From Eggerthellaceae bacterium (GTDB lineage: Bacteria; Actinomycetota; Coriobacteriia; Coriobacteriales; Eggerthellaceae), in contig WRIR01000002.1 in NCBI GenBank assembly GCA_009782605.1, positions 62,001 through 126,000 on the forward strand: a stretch of DNA of 64,000 nucleotides, read 5' to 3'. Positions 33,740 through 42,844 of this stretch are shown here, in pieces; position 1 is the first letter of the stretch, and each line of letters opens with the position of its first letter. Below the pieces are notes generated by a model. That model was not told the DNA's origin, ran no database searches, and saw only the letters and a program-made list of their open reading frames with translations. The position numbers and the translations under genes were made by a program.

Positions 33740-35257
33740 CTACAAGAGCAGCATGGCGATCGTCAGTATCACCATGCAGGTAATCCCCAGTATGACGAAG
33801 AGCTTCGCCCCGAATTTCAGCCAGGTCGAATACTCGATTCTGGCAAGCGTCAACCCTCCCATGATGGCACCGCTCGTGGGCGTGAAGAGGTTCACGAGGC
33901 CGTTGCCTGCGGAAAAGACCATGACCATCGCCTCGACCGAGAACCCGAGGCGCTCGGCCAAGGGGCCCATAATGGGCATGGTAACCGTCGCCATGCCGGA
34001 TGACGAGGGGATCAGGAAGCTCAAGACGACGTAGAGCAGGAAGCTCAAAGGGGTGAACACGACTGCCGACACGCCCTGCAAGAAGTTCGCCGCGCCCTCA
34101 AGGATCCACCCGGACATGCCGGTCGTATCCATGAGAACGGTGATGGAGCGGGCCAGCCCGATGATAAGCACCACGCCCATCATCCCTCCCGCGCCCGCAA
34201 TGAATGCCTTGACGAAGCGGGCCTCGCTCAGGCCGCCGATGATGCCGACGACGACGGTCATGAGCAGAAACCAGGTCGATGCCTCGTCGAAGTACCACTG
34301 CCCCAAAGGGAGGCGCGTCAGCCAGGCACTCCACCCGAAAGCCCCTTCCACATCGATGCCGAAGTCCTCCCAGGGGATAAAGCCGACTATCATGACCAGA
34401 AAAGCCAGCGCGAAAACGACGAGGGTGGCCTTCTGGCGGCCGGTCATGGAGCGTTTTTTGCCCTGTCCCTCGACGAAGGCGGCATCGTCGGCGCCGTTGT
34501 AGCCTTTGCCGCCGTCGCCGCCGGCACCAAAGGCCTGTCCCCCGCCGAACTCCTGGGCCATTATCTCTTGTTCTTGCAGGCTCAAAATCGTCGAGCCCCT
34601 GTCCTTCTTGACCTTCCCCGCATAGCGCATGACGAAGAGGATGGAGATGGCCAGGGTCGAAAGCCACAGCGCCACGCCGAGCATGATGACGAAGCCCTGG
34701 TTGACCTCGATGCCCGAGCCGCTGAGCGCGTCGACCGCCGCGCCGACGGCAAAAGGGTTCACCGTCGAGCCCAATACCCCGCACCCGGCGCCGAGCAACA
34801 CGGTTGACGCACCGACCATGCTGTCAAAGCCCGCCGCAATCATCGTCGCAGCCAGCAGGAGGTAGAATGCGACCGTCTCCTCGCACAACCCAAAGGTGGT
34901 GCCCCCTATCGAGAAGACGAACATGAGGATAGGGATGAGCACAAGCTCGTTGCCTTTGAGCTTCCTCACCAAGGTCGTGATACCAGCGTCCAGCGCCCCC
35001 GTCTCGGTCACAATCCCTAAAAAGCCCCCGAGGACCATGACGAACAGGCAGACGGGCAAAGCGTCGGTGAAGCCTTTTACAGGGGCGGTCGTCACGTCAT
35101 AGAGCCTCGCACCGACCACGCCCTCGCCCCCGGCAAGCGACACGATAATCGTGACAACAGCCAGCACGAGCAGCATGATAATCAGGATGGTGAACGAGCT
35201 CAGCGAGCGCTTCTTCCTGCTTTCCTCTTGTGTGTTCTCCTGTGCGTCCTCGGCCAC
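33740..35257 (-). CDS. arcD: YfcC-family transporter, probable arginine/ornithine antiporter
   Basis: A 505-residue membrane protein with about eleven to thirteen segments. The YfcC/DcuC-like signatures GGFLGIVTETGALDAGI, SIGGTTFGLCEETVAFYLLL and LIPSSSGMATVTMPIMGPLAERLG are visible. A hydrophilic loop (about 245-295, LQEQEIMAQEFGGGQAFGAGGDG) splits it in two. It follows the ornithine carbamoyltransferase gene by 53 bp on the same strand, so exchange of arginine for ornithine is the likely task. The gene name rests on this context, since YfcC proteins also carry other substrates. Confidence 0.75.
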   Translation of the reverse strand: MAEDAQENTQEESRKKRSLSSFTILIIMLLVLAVVTIIVSLAGGEGVVGARLYDVTTAPVKGFTDALPVCLFVMVLGGFLGIVTETGALDAGITTLVRKLKGNELVLIPILMFVFSIGGTTFGLCEETVAFYLLLAATMIAAGFDSMVGASTVLLGAGCGVLGSTVNPFAVGAAVDALSGSGIEVNQGFVIMLGVALWLSTLAISILFVMRYAGKVKKDRGSTILSLQEQEIMAQEFGGGQAFGAGGDGGKGYNGADDAAFVEGQGKKRSMTGRQKATLVVFALAFLVMIVGFIPWEDFGIDVEGAFGWSAWLTRLPLGQWYFDEASTWFLLMTVVVGIIGGLSEARFVKAFIAGAGGMMGVVLIIGLARSITVLMDTTGMSGWILEGAANFLQGVSAVVFTPLSFLLYVVLSFLIPSSSGMATVTMPIMGPLAERLGFSVEAMVMVFSAGNGLVNLFTPTSGAIMGGLTLARIEYSTWLKFGAKLFVILGITCMVILTIAMLLL

Positions 35258-35310
35258 TGTGTCCCCCTCACACGAATTCGGGCTTTTCCGGGCACGGGCC
35301 CGGGCTCTTC

Positions 35311-36342
35311 TCAGCGCGCCTTCCCTGGCCTTGAAGGGCTTGGGGAAAGGGTTGCGAACAGAACCGCCTTGATGGTGTGCATACGGTTCTCGGCCTCGTC
35401 GAAGACCTTTGACTGGGCGGACTCGAACACCGTGTCGGCAACCTCCATTTCCTCGACGCCGAACTTCACGGCTATTTCGGCGCCGACGGTGGTCAGGGTG
35501 TCGTGGAAGGAGGGCAGGCAGTGCAAGAAGATGGCATCATCGGCGGCTTGGGCCATGACCTCGGGGGTCACACGGTAGGGCTCAAGCAGCCTGATGCGCT
35601 CGGCCCAGACCTCGTCGGGCTCGCCCATGGAGACCCAGATGTCGGTATAGACGACCTGGGCGCAACTGCAGGCCTCCCCGACATTCTCGGTCAGCGTGAC
35701 CGAGCCGCCGGTCTCACGGCAGATTGCCTCGCAGGTGGCGACGAGGTCATCGGCAGGCATGCGGTCACGCGGGCCGCAGGCGACGAAGTGCCCGCCGAGC
35801 TTGGCGCACACGACCATGAGCGAGTTCGCCACGTTGTTCTTCGCGTCGCCCATGAAAACGAGTTTTTTGCCCTCGATGCCGCCGGCGAAGTTCTCCTCGA
35901 TGGTCAGCATGTCGGCAAGCATCTGGGTGGGATGGAACTCGGTGGTCAGGCCGTTCCACACCGGCACCCCCGCATTCGCCGCGAGGTCTTCCACTATAGA
36001 CTGGGCGAAGCCCCGGTACTCGATGCCGTCGTACATGCGCCCAAGCACGCGGGCCGTGTCCTCGATGGATTCTTTCTTGCCCATCTGCGAGCTGCCCGGG
36101 TCGAGGTAGGTCACGCCCATGCCGAGGTCGTATCCGGCGACCTCGAAGGCACAACGGGTGCGAGTCGAGGTCTTCTCGAAGAGCAGGACGATGTTCTTGC
36201 TCTCAAGGTAGCGGTGAGGCGTTCCCGCCAGCTTCAAAGCCTTGAAGTCCCGGGACAGGTCGATAAGGTAGCGTATCTCGTCCGGAGTGAAGTCGAGGAG
36301 CTTCAAGAAGCTGCGCCCGCTGAGGTTGATGCTGGTTGACAT
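35311..36342 (-). CDS. arcB: Ornithine carbamoyltransferase, probably catabolic
   Basis: A 343-residue transcarbamoylase converting citrulline and phosphate to ornithine and carbamoyl phosphate (or the reverse). It contains the carbamoyl-phosphate motif FEKTSTRTRCAF near residues 54-65, the HPTQMLAD motif near 137 and the ornithine-binding HCLPSFHD near 274. The length and C-terminus resemble catabolic (ArcB-type) enzymes, and pairing with a YfcC transporter supports the arginine deiminase pathway. No arginine deiminase or carbamate kinase gene is in the window. The ATG has AAAGGA upstream. Confidence 0.92.
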   Translation of the reverse strand: MSTSINLSGRSFLKLLDFTPDEIRYLIDLSRDFKALKLAGTPHRYLESKNIVLLFEKTSTRTRCAFEVAGYDLGMGVTYLDPGSSQMGKKESIEDTARVLGRMYDGIEYRGFAQSIVEDLAANAGVPVWNGLTTEFHPTQMLADMLTIEENFAGGIEGKKLVFMGDAKNNVANSLMVVCAKLGGHFVACGPRDRMPADDLVATCEAICRETGGSVTLTENVGEACSCAQVVYTDIWVSMGEPDEVWAERIRLLEPYRVTPEVMAQAADDAIFLHCLPSFHDTLTTVGAEIAVKFGVEEMEVADTVFESAQSKVFDEAENRMHTIKAVLFATLSPSPSRPGKAR

Positions 36343-36478
36343 GGATATCGGGTCCTTTCTTCGTCCGGGGCCTCATCAAAGCCCTGTTCCGTGGTGCTTT
36401 GAGCCCTCGCGCCAAAATTTCCGCGTTCCTCTGCCATGCCCTACCTTACCGAAACAGGGTAGGCAGGTGGTTTGTGCG

Positions 36479-36555
36479 TGGCGCGCCCGGCAGGATTCGA
36501 ACCTGCGACCTTCGGATTAGAAGTCCACTGCTCTATCCGGCTGAGCTACGGGCGC
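36479..36555 (-). tRNA. tRNA-Arg (anticodon UCU)
   Basis: Acceptor stem GCGCCCG/CGGGCGC, anticodon loop CTTCTAA giving UCU for AGA codons, T-arm GGTTCGAATCC and encoded CCA. It lies upstream of the arginine-catabolism genes on the same strand. Confidence 0.95.
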
Positions 36556-36578
36556 GCATCGACGTGCCACGATGCGCC

Positions 36579-36607
36579 ATTATAGCGTATCTTCACCCCC
36601 GTGGCAG
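36579..36607 (-). promoter_or_regulatory. Promoter of tRNA-Arg
   Basis: On the minus strand CTGCCA, 17 bases, TATAAT; the start would lie a few bases before the tRNA. Confidence 0.6.
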
Positions 36608-36746
36608 GCTTCGTGGCCCTTTTGCCCTCTTTTGCCCCGGCAGATCCCCGGTATGCCCCCGGTTAGGCTCCTGATCCCGGAAAGCCCCCGGTCCCCGGTA
36701 GGCCCTCGGAATGAGGCCCCTGAAGGTCCCCTGAAATGGATTTCTC

Positions 36747-36775
36747 TTCACAACAGGCCCGTTTTGATATATCAT
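36747..36775 (+). promoter_or_regulatory. Promoter of tRNA-Gly
   Basis: TTCACA, 17 bases, TATCAT, with five matches in each hexamer; tRNA-Gly begins about 55 bp further on. Confidence 0.65.
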
Positions 36776-36829
36776 GGGCAGAATTGTTAGGCGGATGCTG
36801 TGCGGGCCCAGGCGCGCACGAGCCTTTAT

Positions 36830-36903
36830 GCGGGTGTAGTTCAATGGTAGAACTTCAGCCTTCCAAGCTGACCACGCGAGTTCGATTCTCGTCACCCGCT
36901 CCA
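36830..36903 (+). tRNA. tRNA-Gly (anticodon UCC)
   Basis: Acceptor stem GCGGGTG/CACCCGC, anticodon loop with UCC for GGA codons, T-arm GTTCGATTC and encoded CCA. Confidence 0.95.
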
Positions 36904-37021
36904 TAAAACACCAGGCCAGGAAGCATTTTCTCTGACCTTCTTATTTGGACATAGCGTGGAACAAAATGGACGCATCAGCCAAGTCGGCGAAAATGCAGGC
37001 CCTCCGTGCCCCTCCTGGCCG

Positions 37022-37297
37022 CTAACACGCCTCTTCCGCTTGCAGGGCCTCGTCGTCGAAGCTCAGGCTTCCCAGATAGGCGATGATGTCGTCCGACTCG
37101 TACAGCGCCTTGCCTTCGATGACCAAGCACGGGATCTGCTTCTTGCCGCCTATTTTTATGAGGTCGTTCTGGTTCCCCGGCTGAAGGGTATCGCGCTTAT
37201 CGAAGGTGAGCTTTTCCTCGTCCATGAAGCGGAGCACCTTTTGGCAATAGGGGCAGTCCTTTTGGTAATACAGTGTACAATTTTCCAAATACGGCAT
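37022..37297 (-). CDS. Glutaredoxin-like protein
   Basis: A 91-residue protein with a thioredoxin fold. The redox motif DCPYCQKV is at residues 14-21 and the cis-proline loop QIPCLV near 55. A glutathione-S-transferase-like N-terminal pattern continues to residue 80, with a short acidic tail. It likely reduces disulfides or transfers electrons in the cytoplasm. AAAAGGAG lies before the ATG, with a TATAAT hexamer about 20 bp upstream (minus strand, 37315-37320). It is a single-gene unit. Confidence 0.85.
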   Translation of the reverse strand: MPYLENCTLYYQKDCPYCQKVLRFMDEEKLTFDKRDTLQPGNQNDLIKIGGKKQIPCLVIEGKALYESDDIIAYLGSLSFDDEALQAEEAC

Positions 37298-37600
37298 CGC
37301 AACTCCTTTTACCTATTATAGAACACACGCCACCTCAACTTTGCTCAAGGCTACCTCGGCGTTGCTTGGTACGACCTGACCTGTCATGATAGCCAAAAAA
37401 GGCTGTTCTGAATGGTTTTTCACAAAGTTGTCACCAATCGGTTTCTTTCAAAGACTGCATAAAGATACACCTTTTTGCATCCGGCGAGCTACCCACAACA
37501 CGGGCCCCGACTCCCGAGCATGCAGCAAGCACCGTGGCACAAGGCGCCCTTGCCTTAAGGGGGCCTCAAGGCCAAAGGCAATCTCCCTCCCCCGCCCCCG
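37298..37600. other. Intergenic region between glutaredoxin and the next gene
   Basis: No gene seen. The right side is G/C-rich with short inverted stretches near 37545-37575. The left side holds the glutaredoxin promoter -10 box and an AGCC-A6-GGCT hairpin (37392-37405). Confidence 0.4.
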
Positions 37601-38143
37601 TCACGGGATTCTTTGCCGGAGCGTGCGCTTTGTCAGGCCCTCCAAGGTCCCCAAGAACGCAGGCTCGGCGAGGCGCACCTTGGTAAAGTCATCGGGAAAC
37701 ACCACCGAGCTTCGCTTGTGCAGGTAAACCTCGTTGCCGACTTTCAAGACCTCCGCCACGAACTGGCTGCAGAAGCGCTTGTTGCTTCTCCTGAGGAAGG
37801 GGAATTTGAGGATTCCCAAAAAGACGCCGACAATGTTGTACTTCCAGCCTCCCCTGCCCTTGTAGTGGTGCTCCAGGTGGCTCCTCATGGAGTCGTAGGC
37901 CTGGTGGGAAACGGGTATCTTGTAAAGGACACAGGGCACATTGTGCCTCTTCTGGCATATCTTCTCGGGCTCTTCGTCATGGAAGCCCCGCCGGGTGAAG
38001 CTGTAGAAGCGCCCTTTTTCTTCGTCGAAGCCGATGGAGGCATGGGAGTAATAGCCCTGGATGAGGGCGAGGATGAGCTGGGAGAAGCTGTCGGTGTGCC
38101 TCGTCAGGAGGATAAACACATGTCGCTCATTCTTCATATGCAA
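37601..38143 (-). CDS. Hypothetical permuted papain-like (NlpC/YiiX-type) protein
   Basis: A 180-residue protein. SHASIGFDEEKGRFYSF near residues 33-49 supplies a histidine in a strand-turn, and FCSQFVAEVLKVG near 123-135 supplies a cysteine at a helix start. This is the His-then-Cys order of circularly permuted NlpC/P60-like folds such as YiiX. No signal peptide is seen. It might be a thiol hydrolase, but the substrate is unknown. The start is one of two nearby ATGs; I keep the first. Confidence 0.6.
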   Translation of the reverse strand: MHMKNERHVFILLTRHTDSFSQLILALIQGYYSHASIGFDEEKGRFYSFTRRGFHDEEPEKICQKRHNVPCVLYKIPVSHQAYDSMRSHLEHHYKGRGGWKYNIVGVFLGILKFPFLRRSNKRFCSQFVAEVLKVGNEVYLHKRSSVVFPDDFTKVRLAEPAFLGTLEGLTKRTLRQRIP

Positions 38144-38323
38144 TACATCCCCGTTTTAAGGGCATGCACCCTTTTCCCACAGCCTGCCTCCCTTGAGGTC
38201 GCTCGGACAGAAGCTCATGTCCTTGTGTCGCCTACACCCGTGCCGTTTCCGGCAACTCGGATTCTACCACCTATTCCTTCGGCTTTGCACACCAATGGGG
38301 ACACACCTTACAAACGGGTCATT

Positions 38324-38752
38324 TCACCCCTGCTCGTCTACGAGCCTTATGAGGGCGTATTCGATGTCCTTCCTCTTCCCCGCATCCTTAAGCTCGCATT
38401 CCCAGATGGTCAGGACCTTCCAGCCCTCTTCCTCAAGCTCTGCGGCCTTCCTTCGGTCGCGCTCGACGTTGCGGTCGAACTTCTCCGTCCAGTACTCTGG
38501 GTTTGTCTTCGGAATGGGCAGCTTGCATTTCGGGCAACGGTGCCAGAAGCACCCGTTCACGAAGATCGCTATCCTTCGTCCCGGGTAGGCGATGTCGGGC
38601 CGCCCCGGCGCCTTCTTCCATTGGAGGCGGTAGCCGGGATACCCCGCCTGGCGCAGCAGCTTCCTTACGATAAGCTCTGGCTTGGTGTCCTTGCTCTTGT
38701 TGCCCTGCATCGATTTCCGCACCGCCGGGGATGTCGCAGCTGGGGGAAGCAT
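38324..38752 (-). CDS. vsr: Very short patch repair (Vsr) endonuclease
   Basis: A 142-residue Vsr-type nuclease that nicks at T:G mismatches arising from deamination of methylcytosine. Core motifs are PAVRKSMQGNKSKDTKPEL, the catalytic aspartate region RPDIAYPGRRIAIFVNGCFWHRC with zinc-binding Cys and His, and a final GWKVLTIWECEL. The open frame extends 45 codons upstream; the ATG at 38752 or a GTG four codons before it is a better start. No cytosine methyltransferase gene is nearby, so this is an orphan copy. GC content is like the chromosome. Confidence 0.88.
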   Translation of the reverse strand: MLPPAATSPAVRKSMQGNKSKDTKPELIVRKLLRQAGYPGYRLQWKKAPGRPDIAYPGRRIAIFVNGCFWHRCPKCKLPIPKTNPEYWTEKFDRNVERDRRKAAELEEEGWKVLTIWECELKDAGKRKDIEYALIRLVDEQG

Positions 38753-38906
38753 AAGGGGGCTCACCTTTTTTGTCCCTTCTAGGGCAGGTACTCTTATCCC
38801 CATCATGTACACGAACAGGGTACAGTATAGAAGCGTTTTCCCACATGTGTCAATCCAAGGCTTGACACACCTACAAAGGCCTTGCATAGGAAGCTAAAGA
38901 CTGTGG

Positions 38907-38943
38907 GCCCGGAAGGCTGATCGTCGGAAACAGCCTTCCGGGC
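38907..38943 (-). terminator. Strong hairpin downstream of the zinc-ribbon gene
   Basis: GCCCGGAAGGCTG and CAGCCTTCCGGGC form a perfect 13-bp stem 25 bp past the stop of the zinc-ribbon gene (minus strand). No clear T-run follows, so it may be a terminator of unusual type or an mRNA 3' stabiliser. Confidence 0.65.
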
Positions 38944-38967
38944 TTCGTGCTGGCTTTCCTGGCTACC

Positions 38968-39261
38968 CTAGGCTACAGGTGGCTTGGGGGCACCGGGCAT
39001 TTTTGGTGCGGGAGCAGCCCCCGGCATGGGAGGTGCTCCCGGGCTTGCCGTCGGCCTTGGGATGCTCGGGGCGCTTGGAGCACCCGGAGGCGCTGTTGCG
39101 GGGCTGGGAGCCCCAAGGGATCCGGGCGTACCGGCAGCAGCCACCGCTTGCGACAAGTCGCTACCGCACTGTGCGCACTTGCGCGCACCGAGCATCGCTT
39201 CTGTTCCGCAGTTCGGGCAAAGATTCTGCTCCATCTCAACGGTCGGGGGTCTAAAGCACAT
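38968..39261 (-). CDS. Zinc-ribbon protein with a Pro/Ala/Gly-rich tail
   Basis: A 97-residue protein. Residues 14-34 hold a four-cysteine ribbon (LCPNCGTEAM and KCAQCGSDL), followed by about 60 residues of low-complexity Pro, Ala, Gly and Ser. AAGGAAAGG lies before the ATG at 39261. It follows the iron-sulphur subunit gene by about 110 bp on the same strand, so it may be co-transcribed. Role unknown. Confidence 0.65.
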   Translation of the reverse strand: MCFRPPTVEMEQNLCPNCGTEAMLGARKCAQCGSDLSQAVAAAGTPGSLGAPSPATAPPGAPSAPSIPRPTASPGAPPMPGAAPAPKMPGAPKPPVA

Positions 39262-39369
39262 GGGAGTTCCTTTCCTTACATCGCTTTTCCGGACAACACA
39301 CATATGATGCCTGCAGCTCTTCCGCTGAGCCTGATTCTTTGCTCAGGGCTCCAGAATGGAAACCGGCAT

Positions 39370-40194
39370 TCAGGTGGGAGTCTTTATAAGTCCAACATCT
39401 CCAACATTCAAACCATCGCGCACATCGAGACGCGAGATCGTCTTTGTGTCATAGCCGTCCTTGGAAAACGTGAGCGCATAGATCCCCGGCTGCACGCCTT
39501 CAATCCGGAACTCGCCGAGCATGCTGCTTTGAGCACAATAGGCAATACCCGTTGCCTGACCTTCCAGATGCAGGTCTACCTTTTCGAGGCAGAGGTCCTC
39601 GTTGGGCGAATAGACTGCGCCTGCGACGAAGGGCATGGGCAGGTTCACATAGGCTACACGGGGCTTGGTTTCAAGCTCGGGATACATCCGCTCAAGGGGT
39701 GCGTACATATCCACATCGGTGAGCTCGCCGACGTCCACGTAGCTGATGGCATCAACCGGGCAGGCATTCACGCAACGCGGCTTTTCCCAGCCGGCATCGA
39801 GCAGATGGGCGCACATCGTGCACTTTTGGGAGATGCCCGCTTCGTCGTTGAAGTATATGACGCCGTAGCCACAGGCCGCCTTGCACGAGCCACAGCCTTT
39901 GCACTTCGCGGGATCGATGATCACAATGCCGTCATCGCGCTGGTGGATCGCCTTGTTGGGGCAGGCATTCATGCAAGCGGGCTTCTCACAGTGCTGGCAC
40001 AGGATGGGCACGCGATCAAGCCTCATGCGACTGCCGGTACCGCTTTGCGTCTCGTGGACCTTGATCCAGAACTGCCCCGGGCCCTGCTTTGCCGCGAGGG
40101 GGCTCCAGTCGTTATCGCAGTATTCGTCTTTACAGGAGTTCTGGCAGTTGCAGCACTGGAGGCAACGGCTCGGATCAACAAGTATGGTCTTCAT
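39370..40194 (-). CDS. Iron-sulphur subunit of a pyrogallol transhydroxylase-type molybdopterin enzyme
   Basis: A 274-residue electron-transfer subunit. Cysteine clusters CLQCCNCQNSC, CQHCEKPACMNAC, CKGCGSCKAAC and CTMCAHLLDAGWEKPRCVNAC can hold up to four 4Fe-4S centres. After CPVDAI comes a PELETKPRVAYVNL stretch, then a C-terminal transthyretin-like domain (CLEKVDLHLEGQ to GDVGLIKT). The same two-part layout is known from the small subunit of Pelobacter transhydroxylase. The start is one base past the large-subunit stop, with GGAAGGGAG upstream, so the pair is tightly coupled. Confidence 0.88.
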   Translation of the reverse strand: MKTILVDPSRCLQCCNCQNSCKDEYCDNDWSPLAAKQGPGQFWIKVHETQSGTGSRMRLDRVPILCQHCEKPACMNACPNKAIHQRDDGIVIIDPAKCKGCGSCKAACGYGVIYFNDEAGISQKCTMCAHLLDAGWEKPRCVNACPVDAISYVDVGELTDVDMYAPLERMYPELETKPRVAYVNLPMPFVAGAVYSPNEDLCLEKVDLHLEGQATGIAYCAQSSMLGEFRIEGVQPGIYALTFSKDGYDTKTISRLDVRDGLNVGDVGLIKTPT

Positions 40195-40195
40195 G

Positions 40196-42844
40196 TCATT
40201 CTCCCTTCCTGTTCCAGGTGCTCCACCTGCCGGCCATGCCCTCAGGGTATGCGGCAACAAGGGCGGCGAGGTCGGCTTTTTCTACATCAAACAATACGGA
40301 ATTGAAGGCCCCACCGATATGGTGAGTAGATTGCGGGCCGGAGTACGAGAGGCAGTTGCCATCGCCAGAGCGGTCAAGTGCGCCGATTTCAGGCTCCATG
40401 GGATCGTTCCAGGCCCCATAGGACATCCAAGAGACACCTGGCATGATACGGTCGGAGACAACCACGCCGGCTAAGATCTCGCCTCGGTCGTTGAACGCAC
40501 GCACGATATCGCCGTCAACAAGGGCGCGCGCCGCTGCGTCGACTGGGTTGAGCATGATCGGCTCGTAGTTGTAGCCGTCGGGGCCCACCACCTTATAGTT
40601 CTCCGAAAGCCACTCATTCTTGTCGTATTTGCCATGGAAGCGAAACTTCGGATGAGCCATAAGCATCTGCAGCGGGAACTCCGCGCGCTTCTCGTCAAAA
40701 CGTCCCTCTACCTCGGGGATATAGTGCGGCACGCACGGGATCTCGGGGTTGTCGTCGCCATAGAAGGCATGGATCAGCGTCGAGTATATCTCCACCTTGC
40801 CCGTTGGGGTTTCCATAACGCTCCTGCCGCCGGGCATCCACGGTGCCGGAGTCCCCACAGGGTTGTCGCGATAGAAGGCAAACTGCTTGTTCGGCTGATA
40901 GTCGGGCAGGTTGGGCCAGACGAAATAGCCCTTTTCCTTGAATTCGTCATAGGTCATGGGGATCTCGGTACGGGCGAACATCTTCTGGAGAATGGTCTCT
41001 TCTGTGTTGCCCTCCATATAGTCCTCTCCACGGCCGAGGCGGTTTGCCAGTTCGGCAAAGATGTCCAGGTCGGTCATGCTCTCGCCAACCGGCTCGATGG
41101 CCTTTTGGTTGTAGACGGCAGAGCGCAGGCTGTTGTAGGAGGGCGGCACGTACTGGCCAACCGAGCCGGGCTCGGTGATATCCTGGCGCTCAAAGATCGT
41201 CGTGATCGGCAGCACGATGTCGGCGTAGCGGCAATCGCGGTCAAACCAGGGCGCGGCTACGATAAGAGTCTCAAGCCCCTCCGCCCGATAGGCCTTGAAC
41301 TGGTTCTTGTTGTTCGGCGGATTGGTGAGTGTCGATCCGCGAAGCCACAGCAGCTTGACCTCTGAGCAGCCGGACATCGGGTATTCGACCTCGTCGAAGA
41401 ACATCTCGGGGCCAAAGTTGTCAAGATGTCCGCCACGCCACTTCTGTGGCGGGTCGTACATGCAGTCCATGAACTTCGTGAAGGTGATCTTCGCGGGAAC
41501 CGGGTTGGGGTAGTACTTGTCAAGCACGACATTCATGCCACCGTCAGCGTAACCGGTGGGGCCCAGCTGTCGCATGTCGTAGGGACCGGATAGCGAGAGC
41601 CCGGTACCGATGATGTTCGAGCCCGGCTTCCCCAGGCCCTGCATCATGGCAAGCGTGCCCATCATCCGAGCGAATTCGTGCCCAAAGGTGCGGCGGCAGG
41701 CACCGCCCTCCATAACCCAGAACGAGGTGGGGCGGGATGCCCAGGCCTTGGCGAGTGCCACTATCCTGCGCGCCTCGATCCCGCATATCCCTGCGGCCCA
41801 CTGAGGGGTCTTTGCAATCCCATCTGGCCCCTCGCCCAGGATATAGCTCTTGAAGGAAAGTCCCGGGCGGGTAGATGTTGGCAGCACGCCTCTCCACGCA
41901 GGATGTGCCTCAAGGTAGGGCTCGTCATACACGCCGTCTGGCATGTGGTCCTCGTCGAAACCGATGCAATGGGAGTCAAGGTAGGCCTGGTCGAAGGTGC
42001 CATCCATAATCCACTGATACGCGATGGCCGCCGCCATGGCGTTGTCGGTTCCGGGATAGATGGGCAGCCAGATATCGGCAGCCGCAAGGCCTGTCTCATT
42101 GAGCAGGGGGTCAATGAGAATGACGGTCTTTCCGAGTTCTTTCCAGTACTGCCACAAACGCGCGGTATCGATACCGTTGTAGACGTTGTGGAACATAGGG
42201 TCGTTGCCCCACAAGACGATAAGCTCGCTGTCATTCGTGATGTCTTGCACAGTGTCGGGAGCAGGAGGCATGCCATGCCCCATCCATACACCCCAGAGGA
42301 ATGGCCCACCGCTGGCCCATCCTTCCCATGAGTTGGGGGTAAACTCAAGAAAGGTGCCGCCGATCATGTCGCGGAAACGCATCAGATCGCTGAACAGGTA
42401 GTGCAGGGAACCCCACTCGGGATGGGCGCTGAAAGCATAACAGAGCGCCGAGGGCCCATAGGTATCGAGAATGCGATTGTACTCGTCTTCGAGTATCTTG
42501 AAGGTCTCATCCCAGCTGATCCGCTCAAACCCACTCTTGCCGCGATTCTGGATGTTGCGCTGCCCCTTGGGATCCCAGTCAACACGCTTCTGTGGATAAA
42601 GTACGCGCTGTTCATAAGCCATCTTCTTCGAAGTGATGCCCCACGGCAGTACCGGCGCAGTCCGCGGCGGCTCATATCCTTTGCCGTTGACATCCAGCCG
42701 CCAGGGGACAACATCCTCTTCCGCAAACGTCAAGGGCTCGACGCGGATGATCTTCTCATCCTTGACGTGTACAAACAAGGGCCCTGCGGTTGAGCATGTT
42801 GTAAAACGCTTGACGCCGGCATCGGGGTTCAATCCTGCATTCAT
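40196..42844 (-). CDS. Molybdopterin oxidoreductase, pyrogallol transhydroxylase / catechol dehydroxylase type
   Basis: An 882-residue DMSO-reductase-superfamily catalytic subunit. The N-terminal STAGPLFVHVKDEKIIRVEP, then GKGYEPPRTAPV and YPQKRVDWDPKGQRN resemble Pelobacter transhydroxylase. There is no CxxC cluster motif and no Tat signal, so it probably acts in the cytoplasm without its own Fe-S centre. Ser 172 in TPNSWEGW matches the Mo-binding serine; the preceding residue is Asn 171 where Pelobacter has Asp. His 141 (AHPEWG) lies in the position of an active-site histidine. Likely substrates are di- or trihydroxylated aromatics such as plant polyphenols. The exact reaction is not shown. 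The divergent LuxR gene suggests substrate-induced expression. Confidence 0.85.
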   Translation of the reverse strand: MNAGLNPDAGVKRFTTCSTAGPLFVHVKDEKIIRVEPLTFAEEDVVPWRLDVNGKGYEPPRTAPVLPWGITSKKMAYEQRVLYPQKRVDWDPKGQRNIQNRGKSGFERISWDETFKILEDEYNRILDTYGPSALCYAFSAHPEWGSLHYLFSDLMRFRDMIGGTFLEFTPNSWEGWASGGPFLWGVWMGHGMPPAPDTVQDITNDSELIVLWGNDPMFHNVYNGIDTARLWQYWKELGKTVILIDPLLNETGLAAADIWLPIYPGTDNAMAAAIAYQWIMDGTFDQAYLDSHCIGFDEDHMPDGVYDEPYLEAHPAWRGVLPTSTRPGLSFKSYILGEGPDGIAKTPQWAAGICGIEARRIVALAKAWASRPTSFWVMEGGACRRTFGHEFARMMGTLAMMQGLGKPGSNIIGTGLSLSGPYDMRQLGPTGYADGGMNVVLDKYYPNPVPAKITFTKFMDCMYDPPQKWRGGHLDNFGPEMFFDEVEYPMSGCSEVKLLWLRGSTLTNPPNNKNQFKAYRAEGLETLIVAAPWFDRDCRYADIVLPITTIFERQDITEPGSVGQYVPPSYNSLRSAVYNQKAIEPVGESMTDLDIFAELANRLGRGEDYMEGNTEETILQKMFARTEIPMTYDEFKEKGYFVWPNLPDYQPNKQFAFYRDNPVGTPAPWMPGGRSVMETPTGKVEIYSTLIHAFYGDDNPEIPCVPHYIPEVEGRFDEKRAEFPLQMLMAHPKFRFHGKYDKNEWLSENYKVVGPDGYNYEPIMLNPVDAAARALVDGDIVRAFNDRGEILAGVVVSDRIMPGVSWMSYGAWNDPMEPEIGALDRSGDGNCLSYSGPQSTHHIGGAFNSVLFDVEKADLAALVAAYPEGMAGRWSTWNRKGE

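Noticed and set aside
38947-40305. 452-codon plus-strand open frame
   Set aside because: It is the reverse of the zinc-ribbon and iron-sulphur subunit genes, whose cysteine motifs and start signals are on the minus strand.
40196-42844. Naming the large subunit as a specific catechol dehydroxylase (e.g. dopamine or hydrocaffeate)
   Set aside because: Sequence motifs only place it in the transhydroxylase-like group; substrate residues cannot be compared without an alignment.
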